From positions 2,904,001 through 2,968,000 of the forward strand of contig OY987233.1 in the NCBI GenBank assembly GCA_963920705.1: a stretch of 64,000 bases of DNA, written 5' to 3'. The translations under genes were made by a program, and so were the position numbers. Numbering within the stretch: position 1 is the stretch's first letter; every line of letters starts with the position of its first letter. The notes beneath the pieces are model-generated. The model searched no databases and was not told the origin of the DNA. It saw only the letters and a list, made by a program, of their open reading frames with translations. This document shows positions 33,273 to 44,502 of the stretch, one piece after another. The stretch is from Odiellus spinosus. Lineage: Eukaryota; Arthropoda; Arachnida; Opiliones; Phalangiidae.

Positions 33273-35008
33273 GCGCGATTGCGGGAGCGATTAAAGCGCG
33301 ATTGCGGGAGCGATTAAAGCGCGATTGCGGGAGCGATTAAAGCGCGATTGCGGGAGCGATTAAAGCGCGATTGCGGGAGCGATTAAAGCGCGATTGCGGG
33401 AGCGATTAAAGCGCGATTGCGGGAGCGATTAAAGCGCGATTGCGGGAGCGATTAAAGCGCGATTGCGGGAGCGATTAAAGCGCGATTGCGGGAGCGATTA
33501 AAGCGCGATTGCGGGAGCGATTAAAGCGCGATTGCGGGAGCGATTAAAGCGCGATTGCGGGAGCGATTAAAGCGCGATTGCGGGAGCGATTAAAGCGCGA
33601 TTGCGGGAGCGATTAAAGCGCGATTGCGGGAGCGATTAAAGCGCGATTGCGGGAGCGATTAAAGCGCGATTGCGGGAGCGATTAAAGCGCGATTGCGGGA
33701 GCGATTAAAGCGCGATTGCGGGAGCGATTAAAGCGCGATTGCGGGAGCGATTAAAGCGCGATTGCGGGAGCGATTAAAGCGCGATTGCGGGAGCGATTAA
33801 AGCGCGATTGCGGGAGCGATTAAAGCGCGATTGCGGGAGCGATTAAAGCGCGATTGCGGGAGCGATTAAAGCGCGATTGCGGGAGCGATTAAAGCGCGAT
33901 TGCGGGAGCGATTAAAGCGCGATTGCGGGAGCGATTAAAGCGCGATTGCGGGAGCGATTAAAGCGCGATTGCGGGAGCGATTAAAGCGCGATTGCGGGAG
34001 CGATTAAAGCGCGATTGCGGGAGCGATTAAAGCGCGATTGCGGGAGCGATTAAAGCGCGATTGCGGGAGCGATTAAAGCGCGATTGCGGGAGCGATTAAA
34101 GCGCGATTGCGGGAGCGATTAAAGCGCGATTGCGGGAGCGATTAAAGCGCGATTGCGGGAGCGATTAAAGCGCGATTGCGGGAGCGATTAAAGCGCGATT
34201 GCGGGAGCGATTAAAGCGCGATTGCGGGAGCGATTAAAGCGCGATTGCGGGAGCGATTAAAGCGCGATTGCGGGAGCGATTAAAGCGCGATTGCGGGAGC
34301 GATTAAAGCGCGATTGCGGGAGCGATTAAAGCGCGATTGCGGGAGCGATTAAAGCGCGATTGCGGGAGCGATTAAAGCGCGATTGCGGGAGCGATTAAAG
34401 CGCGATTGCGGGAGCGATTAAAGCGCGATTGCGGGAGCGATTAAAGCGCGATTGCGGGAGCGATTAAAGCGCGATTGCGGGAGCGATTAATTCGCGATTG
34501 CGGGAGCGATTAATGCGCGATTGCGGGAGCGATTAATGCGCGATTGCGGGAGCGATTAATGCGCGATTGCGGGAGCGATTAATGCGCGATTGCGGGAGCG
34601 ATTAATGCGCGATTGCGGGAGCGATTAATGCGCGATTGCGGGAGCGATTAATGCGCGATTGCGGGAGCGATTAATGCGCGATTGCGGGAGCGATTAATGC
34701 GCGATTGCGGGAGCGATTAATGCGCGATTGCGGGAGCGATTAATGCGCGATTGCGGGAGCGATTAATGCGCGATTACGGGAGCGATTAATGCGCGATTGC
34801 GGGAGCGATTAATGCGCGATTGCGGGAGCGATTAATGCGCGATTACGGGAGCGATTAATGCGCGATTGCGGGAGCGATTAATGCGCGATTGCGGGAGCGA
34901 TTAATGCGCGATTACGGGAGCGATTAATGCGCGATTACGGGAGCGATTAATACGCGACTACGCGAGCGATTACGGTGCGATTATTGATCGATTACGGTTC
35001 GATTAAAA
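33273..35008 (+). repeat. 23-base satellite array, about 73 units
   Basis: The unit is GCGCGATTGCGGGAGCGATT + AAA. From 33273 to about 34490 units look identical. At 34491 one unit reads AATTCGCG, then units change to the GATTAATGCG form up to about 34952. In the last part GATTACGGG replaces GATTGCGGG at 34773, 34842, 34911 and 34934, so three units make a 69-base higher-order repeat. The end (34953-35008) is degenerate: GCGATTACGGTGCGATTATT. The unit holds two GCGATT copies 11-12 bases apart. There are no CRISPR-like spacers. Confidence 0.97.
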
Positions 35009-35599
35009 AATGACTAGAAAGGTGGTTATGCCTGAATATACTCTTTGCAAAAATGATTACAGACCCATTAAGTAATAATTTCAGTCAGAGTCTACAACAA
35101 TTACAACCCCAGGCCCTTCTTGGAACCCTGAAAACGCAACTTTTTTCGAAGATACAACTTTAATCTTAATGTTTTGGACCCCCGGCTGGCATTTTCTAGA
35201 AATCCTACTGCACGACTCATTGAGTTTGACTAACTATATGTTATACGAAAATGCCATTAAGTTTAATCTTTTAAACGGGGTCGACCATTAAAATCGGATT
35301 TTGTAGTGTCCGTTAGTTGGAGAATGAGAAAAATATTCTTCTACTTTATTTTCGTATATACGAACGTGATTAATTGAGAAAGAAAAAAACGGCCTTTTCG
35401 TTTCGATTTCTTTTCTTTCATTCTACTAAAGCGCGGATCCAATAAACTTGATTAGAAAAAAAAAATAAAAATCAGGAAAAAAGGCAGATCTAAGGGAATA
35501 AGAATTGTAGGTTACTACACCAAAGAGAACATTGAAAAGGAGTTGCGAGTTGTTCCAAAATATCTAAAAAAAAATGTTATTTTTAGTCGATTTGGAATC
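35009..35599. other. Unassigned sequence
   Basis: No gene or repeat family was recognised. Confidence 0.35.
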
Positions 35600-35603
35600 T
35601 TAA

Positions 35604-35755
35604 AGGGAAACTTAAAGCTTAAATTTATTTTCGGAATCAACGTGTCAAAAAACGTATTCTTGAATTTTTACAGAATTTTTAGACACTTTTTGGTATTGAA
35701 ATTAAATTCTAAAGAGTGGTAAAATTTGAATTTCAACAGCGCTTGTTATGTAAAC
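35604..35755. mobile_element. Family G left arm fused to family A
   Basis: AGGGAAACTTAAAGCTTAAA follows TTAA (35600-35603). The left arm runs to TTTCAACAGCGCTTGTTATG and then passes into family A sequence (GGTTCGGGTAAATGTACC). Confidence 0.78.
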
Positions 35756-36094
35756 TTAAAAGGTTCGGGTAAATGTACCGACAGATTCGTATTCGAGACA
35801 CTCTAGCGGTCGTAGTCGCTCTATAAATAGTGAACAGAGAAATCGCCACTCTTTGGAGAAATTCCGGAGTTGGGGGGGGGGGGGGGCAATATAGGCAAGC
35901 GCGGCCCGCCTAATTCCGTCTCTCTCTCCTGACTCAAAATATCGAGGAAGACTCCAAATTACTCGAGCCAGACAGGGGTGATGAATTTTTTGGCTATTTT
36001 TAAGTGATGGGCTATGACGTAAACTGGACCTTTAATGATAGTATTATGCTACGGGGCGTTGTTTACTTTAATGGAATAAAGTGATAGACTTTTG
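35756..36094 (-). mobile_element. MITE family A, copy 5, left end missing, G-run expansion
   Basis: The core and right end are intact (TGGAATAAAGTGATAGACTT); the left about 65 bases are missing at the junction with family G. At the site that reads GGAGTTGGGAGGGAAGAC in other copies this one carries a run of 15 G (35872-35886). Confidence 0.85.
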
Positions 36095-36101
36095 GTAATA
36101 G

Positions 36102-36438
36102 CAGAAGCCGATGAAACCCTCCTTTGAAGTCTACTACTCCAATGTTCCATATAGCGCTTCTCTCTGTATGGGTAAAATTCACAATTTTACGAGTTAGAAG
36201 GGGTCCTACTTCATCCCCCCAGTCTACGGACAATTGGAAATTCTCTCTCTCCACAAACGACGACGTTTTTTGGACGAACTCCAAGGCTGCTAGAGATTTT
36301 CGCTCGACGAACTCCCGCTCCGAAAACATCTACCGTTAGGAGGCGTACGGATCGCGCCTTTTGAGAATAACCCATACAGAGAGGGGTAGACAAGACCCGG
36401 GAGTAATAGACTTCAAAGGAGGGTTTCATCTACTTCTG
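36102..36438 (+). mobile_element. MITE family C, copy 2
   Basis: Complete 337-base copy, eight bases right of family A copy 5. Flanks GTAATAG and GTAAAGG agree at five of seven positions, consistent with a decayed 7-base TSD. The frames at 36063-36329, 36124-36339 and 36211-36429 are by-products. Confidence 0.9.
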
Positions 36439-36445
36439 GTAAAGG

Positions 36446-37034
36446 TAATATTATCCAGGAAGCCTATATCTTCTATTATTTATCCAAGTTTTGATCTTCA
36501 ACTCTTTCCATATATACTCCCTAGAAACATGGACTTAAGTTCTTGATCGATCCTTTTTGAAGGAAGCTGAGGGGTTTGGTTGGGAGAAAGTGAAAAATGT
36601 TTCTTGGATTACAAGTTTCAGTTCGTGTGTGGGTCTAAAGCGTACTCCGGAGAAATACTTTTTTATATCATACGCTTGACAGAAGTATATAAAGGTTAAG
36701 AGAGAAAGTAAAATATTTTTTAGTTTTGTGAAAAAATACTAGATGGCGTTGATACTCCTCTCTTTAAAAATCTTATCATTTAAATTTTTATTCGCTAAAC
36801 CAATAGTTAAATATAGGGAGCAAAAAAACACGCGAGATGACGTCAATAGCCCTTAAAAGGAACCTTATTCTTTCTTTTTATCGTCACCCTAATCTCAATT
36901 GGGACGTCGATTTCCCGAAACCGCGATTTTCTAACGGTAGCGACATCTATGATCTTTGCTCGTAAACTAACGAAAATACGCTTTATTCTAATTTTAAAAT
37001 AGTTAAACATTCATTAAATACTTCATTCGAATCA
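36446..37034. other. Unassigned sequence with repeat L in reverse
   Basis: 36705-36775 (AAAATACTAGATGGCGTTGA) is the reverse of repeat L seen at 7.7 and 55.3 kb. Otherwise nothing was recognised. Confidence 0.4.
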
Positions 37035-37267
37035 CAATTAATTAAAGGCTGGTTTTCATTAGGCTATATTTCACGTAATCAGAAAAATAAATCCGTAGAA
37101 CTTGACGGAAAAATCCGCGACGCAAACCGTTTTCACTTACGCGCGGAAAATAGCTCCCGCCTTCCGCTAGTGGCGCTTGAGAGAAATTCGGACGCGAAAA
37201 CTCCAAGGTCGTCGCCTCTAGCGGCGAGTCTAGCCTTTATTAATCAAAATGGCGAACAACGAAGACT

Positions 37268-37684
37268 CAGGGTTGCAACAAAATTCCCTGACTTTTCCAG
37301 GTTTTCCCTGACCAATTTAAAGGTTTAAATTAGTAGAACTCCAAGGTTGCTAGAGATTGGCGTGGGAACTCTTCCTTGTGTGAATCACATCTCACCAAAA
37401 ATAGGTGTTCTGTTTCGACAGTATATTCATAAAAAAACGCGCTTTTCTCAATAGGAACTCTCCATAAAAGTTTTGAAGGCTCTGATCCCATATAATAAAT
37501 TTTTACACATATTTATGGAAGCCTCCCTGGTCTAACTGAATCCACACTATGAGATTCCACAATTTTATTTTTGGATAACATGAAAATTCCCTGACCTTTG
37601 GACAATTTTAAAATCCCCTGACTTTTCAGACCAATTTTGAAATTCCCTGACTTTTCTAGGTTTTCCAGGTCTGTGGCAACCCTG
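37268..37684. mobile_element. CAGGGTTGC element (hAT-like termini)
   Basis: Starts CAGGGTTGCAACAAAATTCC and ends GTGGCAACCCTG, with ATTCCCTGACTTTTCCAGG repeated at both ends. These termini resemble common hAT MITEs of invertebrates, but the flanks GAAGACT and GAAGTGT suggest a decayed 7-base rather than an 8-base TSD. No coding capacity. Confidence 0.75.
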
Positions 37685-37735
37685 GAAGTGTTTGAGGATT
37701 TTTCTTGGGCTTATTTTAATTTAATCAGAAGCCGA

Positions 37736-38062
37736 TGAAACCCTCCTTTGAAGTCTATTACTCCCGGGTCTTGTTTACCCCTCTCTGTATGGGTTAGTTT
37801 CAAAAAGCGCGATTCGTACGCCTCCTAACGGTAGATATTTTCGGTGCGGGAGTTCGTCGAGCGAATATCTCTAGCAGCCTCGGAGTTCGTCAAAAAAACG
37901 TCGTCGTTTGTGGAGAGAGAGAATTTCCTATTTTCCGTAGAAAGGGGGTATGAAGTAGGACCCCTCTGATCTCGTAAAATTAGGAATTTTACCCATACAG
38001 AGAGGCGCGCTATATGGAACATTAGAGTAGTAGACTTCAAAGGAGGGTTTCATCGGCTTCTG
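37736..38062 (-). mobile_element. MITE family C, copy 3, 7-base TSD
   Basis: Complete 327-base copy starting CAGAAGCCGATGAAACCCTC, with a perfect 7-base TSD ATTTAAT (37729-37735 and 38063-38069). It lies inside element N. Confidence 0.94.
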
Positions 38063-38456
38063 ATTTAATTAATACGGTAATGGCAAAAAACAACTTTGAA
38101 CATAAGAATCTAGGACTCCTGACTTCTTCTACAAACAAATTATTCGATCGTTTCGCCATTAATTTCAATTAAATAAATAAAACCAAAACTTTAGCTAAAA
38201 ACACGGCACGAGGCGACAGGAAATCCCCTTGGAAACATTTTGATCACGTGAGATGCCTACGACGTCACGACCTCACGTTTTCCTATTGTTTAACGCTTTC
38301 CTTTATCACAAAAAATATGTAAAAATAGTAACTCAATTCCGCGCAAGGTGGCTGAAAAACGCGCGAATTTGCGGAAAGTTACCTCTGAAAAAAAAAGCGG
38401 CGTTGGCCTAATTCCGTCGCGTTTTTGGCTAATGAAAACCGGCCTTAAACAATTAA

Positions 38457-38974
38457 TTCATGAAATACTTCAATTATTCTAGTTTCAAATGGCGCAAACT
38501 GTTTATTTTTGACGAGCTTTCGTTGTTACGTTTAATAGTTCACAAAAACAAAAAGTCCAAATTGTTCCACTAACGTGAATTACAAATCAAATACACTTGT
38601 ACAAACATGAAATGAAGGATATGTATATTTTCATTATGCTAATAACTCTAAAATATGATAGTTATGTTTCTAAAATTACGTTTGTTTCAGAATGAATCGA
38701 AACTATTCTATCACTAGGCAAATTCAGCATTAATTTCGAGGGAACGGGTGCAATATGACAAGCAGACACTCAAGAATTAAAGGTTATAGAATCTTAAACT
38801 CGCACTTTGTCAGAGGAACAGACAAACGTTTATTAAACTACAGTCATCTTCAAATGTCGGTAAGACTGTCCTTGAATTTAAGCTCTTATAGTTATGTTGT
38901 AGGAATGAACAGCGTGTAATATAGACTGAAACTGACGTAATAAACGTAACAACGGGGCTTTGCTCATAGGTCAA
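38457..38974. other. Unassigned AT-rich sequence
   Basis: No gene or repeat family was recognised. Confidence 0.35.
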
Positions 38975-39156
38975 ACGAAGAAATTCAGAATAAGCCTATT
39001 TTAAACTAGAAATAAATTTAATAAAAAAAAATAGGCTTAGCTGGATTCATGGAGATTCTGAATTTCTTCGCATTGAAGGGGTCATCGACCAATGAGCGTA
39101 GTCTAGTCGTTAAGGCGAGATCTCCACGAGTCTTCCAATAACATTCGATTGGTTCT
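38975..39156. mobile_element. Family D fragment, central part
   Basis: AATAGGCTTAGCTGGATTCA, TTCTTCGCATTGAAGGGGTC and the central ATTCGATTGG belong to family D. The left arm is collapsed and the right is replaced by family B sequence. Confidence 0.75.
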
Positions 39157-39423
39157 TAATCGGTTTGTAACGGTAAAATCAAACCGATATTCAAATCGGC
39201 AGGAATCGTTTTAAGCGTCACGGGTTCACGAATTATCTTTATAAATCGATTTATTCATCTACCGGTTGTTGAAACCGAATCGGTACGAAACTGGTTCCCG
39301 AAGCAGTTTCGAGAAATCGAATCAAATTGATTCGAGAAAAGACGGTTTCCCGTTCACACGACTCTATAGCGAAACGTTTTGAAACGTTTTAAATCGATTC
39401 CAATTCTTAGTATGAACGCGGCT
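39157..39423 (-). mobile_element. MITE family B, left end missing
   Basis: Runs from TAATCGGTTTGTAACGG to TTAGTATGAACGCGGCT. The first about 17 bases are missing at the junction with family D. Confidence 0.82.
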
Positions 39424-39838
39424 ATAGTGTGAACGTAGCTATTGTTTTCGCGTGACTTCACGCTAGTCAAGAAGTCAAAACAAATCTCATCGTAACACGT
39501 TTTTTGCCTCCAAAATTCAAAAATCCCAAGCGAGCAGTACATATTGATTTAGTGAGGAAAACTTTCTGACGATACTGATCTAGTTATACTACATTCTGCA
39601 ACAAAAGTAAATTGCAAAGTGTTCTAGATCTAAAGCGCCTATACGCAGACGTCCCTGTCCAATCCAAACAACTTAAATATTTAACGAAGTTTGAAAAGAG
39701 AAAGAGAGACATCACATTGGCAAAACCTTGGAGAAATTATCCGACTGCTTCAGCTTTTACACTTTAAGCTGTGTTCACACTAAAGACTTTGAAACGGTTT
39801 GAAAAGGTTAACTGGCAATATTAATTAAAGCCGCGTTC

Positions 39839-40310
39839 ATAGGCCTCGGAATCGATTTAAACCGTTTCAAAACGATTCCCTAAAGTCGTATGAACCAAGG
39901 TTAGTAAAGAGACAGGTTAGGCAGATTCTGACGTCAGCCGGAAGTTACCTAGCGCGCAGCCATCTTCCAAATTCCTTTGACAATTGCTAGATGGCGGTTT
40001 ATATTGTAATTACGGCGGGAATTTCAAACTAATATCCAATATGTTGTTTCCAATGAACGTCAAAGGAATTTGGAAGATGGCTGCGCGCTAGGTAACTTCC
40101 GGCTGACGTCAGAATCTGCCTAACCTGTCTCTTTACTAACCTTGGTATGAACGGGAAGCAGTCTTTTCACGAATCGATTTGATTCGATTTCTCGAAACTG
40201 CTTCGGGAACCAGTTTCGTACCGATTCGTTTCAACAACCGATAGATGAAGTTACGATAAATCGATTTATAAAGATAACGCGTGAACACCGCTTAAAACAA
40301 TTTCCTGCGA
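39839..40310 (+). mobile_element. MITE family B split by family I, right end missing
   Basis: AGCCGCGTTCATAGGCC starts the element; family I (39896-40144) interrupts it at GTCGTATGAAC; it resumes with GTATGAACGGGAAG and stops near AATTTCCTGCGA, where a family K fragment begins. Confidence 0.83.
39896..40144 (+). mobile_element. MITE family I, copy 1, 8-base TSD
   Basis: The 249-base element has a perfect inverted repeat of about 86 bases starting CAAGGTTAGTAAAGAGACAG. The 8-base TSD GTATGAAC (39888-39895 and 40145-40152) is part of the host family B. The unpaired part is AATTGCTAGATGGCGG to CCAATGAACG. Confidence 0.95.
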
Positions 40311-40400
40311 TATATGACGTAGTTTAATTCTGGAACGTAAATTAACGATAATTTCCATACTAAAGGTGGCGGACTTTCTGGATTAAGTACTTAAAAAGCT
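40311..40400. mobile_element. Family K fragment, left terminus
   Basis: TATATGACGTAGTTTAATTC to TGGATTAAGTAC matches the left part of family K at 56349 and 45890. It is joined directly to family B. Confidence 0.7.
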
Positions 40401-40635
40401 TGTTAAACATCGCAAAATCTTTATAACCTATACTACGCTATGTTACAAACAAATATTTATGTATTCGTATTAAAAAAAATTGTACGTTAAACATTAGATC
40501 TGAATCTACAAATGTCAACATAGACCCCTCTCTTACAACAATAACTGGAGACTGGGACTATTATTGAACGATTTTAAACAACAACATGCATTATTTATAC
40601 AGTTTATTCCACCATGTATACTGGACAGGGAGTAG

Positions 40636-40992
40636 CAAAAGTCTATAACTTTACTCCATAAAAGTAAACAACGCCCCGTAGCTTAATACTATCAGCAAAG
40701 GTCCAGATTTAGATCATAGCTCATCACTTAAAAATAGACCAAAAAGTCATCATCCCTGTCTGGCTCGAGTGATTTGGACTCTTCCTCGATTTTTGAGTCG
40801 AGAGAGAGGGTCGGAATTTAGGCGGGCCGCGCTTGGTTATATTGTCTTCCCTCCCAACTCCGGTATTTCTCCGCAGAGTGTCGCTTCCTCCGTTCACTAT
40901 TTACACGGCGACTGCGGCCGCTAGAGTGTCTCGAATCAGAATCTGCCGGTAGTTTTAAGTTTACTTTTATGGAATAAAGTGATAGACTTCTG
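40636..40992 (+). mobile_element. MITE family A, copy 6
   Basis: Complete ends (CAAAAGTCTATAACTTTACT and GTGATAGACTTCTG). A deletion of about 45 bases removes the inner part of the right inverted repeat. GCGGCCGC lies near 40915. Confidence 0.88.
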
Positions 40993-41464
40993 ATTTTATT
41001 AATACCTATCTAATTATATCTAAAAAATGTAGTTTTAATTCTTGGACAATGGTTGGATCATATTTCTACGAATTATAAGTCAACTGACTAGATTTTAGAA
41101 ATTTCTGGTCGAATAAATAAAAATTTTGTTATCATTTTTTCGTCGCTGACGCTAAAATTTTATACCCGAGTGGTACGTGTGCCCTAATTAAGGTAAATAA
41201 TTTTGTTTTAAAAATGTTCCTGGCTCGCGACGAAAGAGTTCAGCCTCGTGGGGAAGCCTTAAGTTACGGTCGTGATAATTTTGTTACAAGGAAGAGAGAG
41301 CCCAAGGCTCGGGCGAAACGCAACGACGCAAAATGTTAATCGCCGCGGACCCCCAACTGGTCGTTAAGGTTTTCCCGTGAACATTCGGCCGGGATAAGCG
41401 ACTTTGGCTTCATTTCGGGAAAAAGGTGTCTAATTAGGCGTAAACGTCATCGTGACGCGTTAAT

Positions 41465-41488
41465 CCAATAATAACCATTTATAAAAGG
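41465..41488 (+). promoter_or_regulatory. Possible core promoter: CCAAT plus TATA box
   Basis: CCAAT at 41465 and TATAAAAGG at 41480-41488 are preceded by ACGTCATCGTGACG at about 41445, a CRE-like motif. The motif quality is good, but only a 28-codon frame follows and no transcript can be inferred. Confidence 0.25.
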
Positions 41489-41583
41489 CGCACGCTCTCG
41501 CAAAGTTATACGAATAAAAGACGGAGACGAAAACTAAATTAGCAACTTTTTGGATGACATTTACATATAATAAATTATATATC

Positions 41584-41680
41584 CTAAAGTTGGATGCACA
41601 CAGATCTATTTTCATACTCACGCGCTCATACAAGCGAGTGTGAAACGCGTGAAAATAGGTCTGTGTGCATCAGGCTTTAG
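41584..41680. repeat. 97-base hairpin
   Basis: CTAAAGTTGGATGCACACAG pairs with CTGTGTGCATCAGGCTTTAG; the stem continues through TCTATTTTCA. Single copy here; may be a short MITE. Confidence 0.75.
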
Positions 41681-41943
41681 ACTCACCCCTGAATATAGCA
41701 ATGAATTCGTAGAAACTTTAATATTTCGAGTCACGACGCATGCACGGTTTGATTTTGCGAAGCCATAAGTCTATTATTATCTCTTAAGTATAGTCAGATG
41801 ATAATTCTATTTATGAGAACAGAAGCCAATGTACTCCCTCCTTTGAAGTCTATATTATAATCTAATGTTTCATATATAGGATTAATCTCTGTCGGGGTAA
41901 ATTTTCTTCTTTTTAGAGGCCTGTATATACCTCATATTGGAAA

Positions 41944-42408
41944 AGGGAAACTTGGAGCTAAATAATGAATATCTTTTGAATATATTTTCAGAATCACAAT
42001 GTCAAAAAACGAATTTCGGAATTTTTTACGAAATTTTAGACACGTTTTTGGTGTTAAAATTAATTTAAGTTTGGTAAAATTTGAATAAAAGTAAATAAAA
42101 AATCGGACCAATCATATTATTTCAGCCTTCAACAGCGCTTGTAATGTCTTAACATTAAAATAATAGGCCGGCGTTTTATAACCAAGGTCTTAGGAAGCAA
42201 ACGACAGCCTATTCTTTTAATGTTTAGGACATTACAAGCGCTGTTGAAGGCTGAAATAATATGATTGGTCCGATTTCATATTTACTTTTATAGAAATGTT
42301 ACCAAACCAAATTAATTTAAACACCAAAAAGGTGTCTAAAAAAATTGATTAAAATTCACAAATTCGTTTCATGGCATGTTGATTCCATTTTTGGCTCCAA
42401 GTTTCCCT
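41944..42408. mobile_element. Fold-back MITE family G, near-complete copy
   Basis: Starts AGGGAAACTTGGAGCTAAAT and ends GGCTCCAAGTTTCCCT at TTAA (42409-42412). The left TTAA is not preserved. Centre ATAGGCCGGCG and the complement of CAACAGCGCTTGTAATGTC are present. The 93-codon frame at 42345-42626 starts in its right arm. Confidence 0.9.
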
Positions 42409-42755
42409 TTAATTTTGGAGTGATTAAGCGGATTAGAAAATATATGACTGGCCAGAGAAATGGAATTTTTAATTACTGGATTAATATTTTATCAGCAAAA
42501 TCGGGCTTTCAATTTTTCCTTCAAGTTCCCTTTAAAACTAATTCTCAACTAAATTCCCAAGCCTATATAACGAATAATAGAAAATTCTTGGTACGATTTT
42601 CCCAAATTAAATTTTGGCCAAATTAGATTACTAGGAACTGACTCGCTCTTCTGTTTAACGATGGTCGGTTTTCGACGCCGGTGATCCGATTCTGTGAGCC
42701 GAGAAAAATAATCCTCCGATTTTCCCGGGTTTCGTGCGCTAGTATATAGTAAAAG

Positions 42756-43036
42756 CAAGGAGGATTAGACAAGGAGAGGAAATGTGGGGCTGCGTTGAGT
42801 TAGAGAGAGAAGAGCCAACCTCCCACTCGGGTGGAAAGGGGGGATAGGAAATTCTCGAGGTAAACTGTTGTCACGTGGTCGCTAGCTAGCGCGTCTCATA
42901 AAGGATTCGTTTTACCCACGCGACAACATTTTACCACGAAACGTCTCTACCCCCGTTCTCCCAGAGTGGGAGTTTAGGCCGACGCAGTAGGAACCGCGCC
43001 GTCCCCACATTTCTTCTCCTTGTCTAATCCTCCTTG
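42756..43036 (-). mobile_element. MITE family E, copy 2, complete, 7-base TSD
   Basis: It is 281 bases, the same length as copy 1, in the opposite orientation. It starts CAAGGAGGATTAGACAAGGA and has a perfect 7-base TSD GTAAAAG (42749-42755 and 43037-43043). Confidence 0.95.
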
Positions 43037-43043
43037 GTAAAAG

Positions 43044-43649
43044 GAAGCTATATGTTGAGTATATGGCGGGAAAATTGTGGTTAAAGGTTTAATAGAGAAG
43101 GGGGAGCTTCGACGTAAAGCCTGTCGTCGAAACTAGCGGGAGGTAATCGGGTAGACAGACGCTTTTCCCACGAAACTCCCTTTATAAACTCGTATATCGT
43201 ACAGGGTGTGACATTCAAAACCTAACAAAACAGCCTATGGTCAGCCGTCCTAAATCTGAACGCTTCTATTTCTGAACACTTTCGTTTAAAAATCTATAAC
43301 ATAACTTTGGTTGGGTCTATTTAATGATGGAAGGGCTCATTTTGTAGATTAAGAATGGGCCTATTCGCGGAACGCAACTTCGACACTCTAGGAAAAGATT
43401 CGGAGAAGATACGGCCCTAATTAGCCAACCGCGACAATTAGCCTAATTAATTAGACCCTTTTTAAGGGAATGTTTCTCTTTGCCGTCCGGGTAATAAGGT
43501 TTTACGAGTTTCGGAAAACTCGCGGGCTTACGCGCTCGATTCCGTCGTAAAGTTTGAGTTTCCCGCTACAAAATAAACTTCTCAAATCCAGAATTTGGCC
43601 ACAAAATCTTCGCGAAAACGAAATTTAAAAATATGTCTAAGAATTTCTA
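43044..43649. other. Unassigned CpG-rich unique block
   Basis: No gene or repeat family was recognised. Confidence 0.35.
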
Positions 43650-44072
43650 ATTCAGAACGGCGCATTAAAATATAAGAAAAACTTCCAAAAATTGCTAAAG
43701 GAACCACTTCAACACCTCGAATCGAGAAATGGGTGTCACCAATGGATTCCTTGGCCGAATTTACCTATGAAGAGGTGCAATTAGCTCGCTCGAGCCAGTA
43801 TTTGCGTAGTTATCGACGAGTTCCTTTGAAATGATGATTCCAAAGCACTGCTTAATTTTTAAATCGACAATATCTTCGCAAATACTAGCTCAAGCGCGCT
43901 AATTCCGCCTAATAGTGGTTAAATTCGGTCAAGGAATCCATTGGTGACACTCATTTCTCGATTTGAGGTGCGAAAGTGGCTCTTTTTGCAAATTTGGGAA
44001 TTTTTTTATAGGTTAAAAAAGAGAGTTTAGATTTAGGGGTGTTCAGAAATGGAATCGGGGCGTTCAGAATTA
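43650..44072. mobile_element. Fold-back element T
   Basis: Arms about 43691-43805 and 43873-43985 pair well: TCGAGAAATGGGTGTCACCA and CAATGGATTCCTTGGCCGAA on the left find their complements on the right. Weaker inverted similarity extends outward through ATTCAGAACGGCGC. Termini and TSD are not resolved. The minus frame at 43951-44166 is partly in the right arm. Confidence 0.72.
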
Positions 44073-44502
44073 AAATCGTTCGCTCAGAAATAGAAGTCGC
44101 TACTTTTGTCTTTAAAACCGCGTCCGCGTCAAAAGTACGCGTCATGGAATGACGAAAATTGCGCACAGTGGTCCGCGACTAGGCCTATTCAAACTTGATA
44201 TAAGAATGTTAACTTCGTCGTTAAAAATTCCATTGCAATCGATATCTCGGATTTCTTAAAAAGCGTTCAGAGATAGGCGACGCTAACCTAGATATCCTTT
44301 AACAAAATGAAATTAAACCGAATTATTATGCTCCGAATAATTTTGACGTCTCGAAAACCAATTTGAAAGAATTCCTAGTAATATAATTTATACTTCAAGC
44401 ATATCCAAGAATTTTAAAAGTGCTCTTTGAAACAATCTTTGAATAATTTAAAAATTGATAGAAACATTTCCTGAAACCTCTTCCATGGACTAAGAACACT
44501 AA
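44073..44502. other. Unassigned sequence
   Basis: No gene or repeat family was recognised. Confidence 0.35.

Larger units (their letters stand above)
37042..38449. mobile_element. Element N, 1.4 kb including two nested insertions
   Basis: The left end TTAAAGGCTGGTTTTCATTA pairs with the right end TAATGAAAACCGGCCTTAAA. CAATTAA occurs outside both ends (37035-37041 and 38450-38456), readable as a 7-base TSD; a TTAA reading is also possible. Subterminal parts share CGCGACG(C/G) motifs. It contains a hAT-like element (37268-37684) and family C copy 3 (37736-38062). No transposase frame. Confidence 0.65.
40993..41943. other. Unassigned unique block
   Basis: 41200-41560 is richer in CpG and holds the best promoter-like motif of the window (41465-41488). 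A hairpin lies at 41584-41680. 41820-41900 starts like family C (AGAAGCCAATGTACTCCCTC) but breaks off. Confidence 0.4.

Noticed and set aside
33273-35008. CRISPR array
   Set aside because: Units are contiguous 23-base repeats with no variable spacers, and the surroundings are eukaryotic.
36063-36429. Overlapping frames on both strands as genes
   Set aside because: All are translations of family C and recur at 15766-16264, 37825-38040 and 63458-63730.
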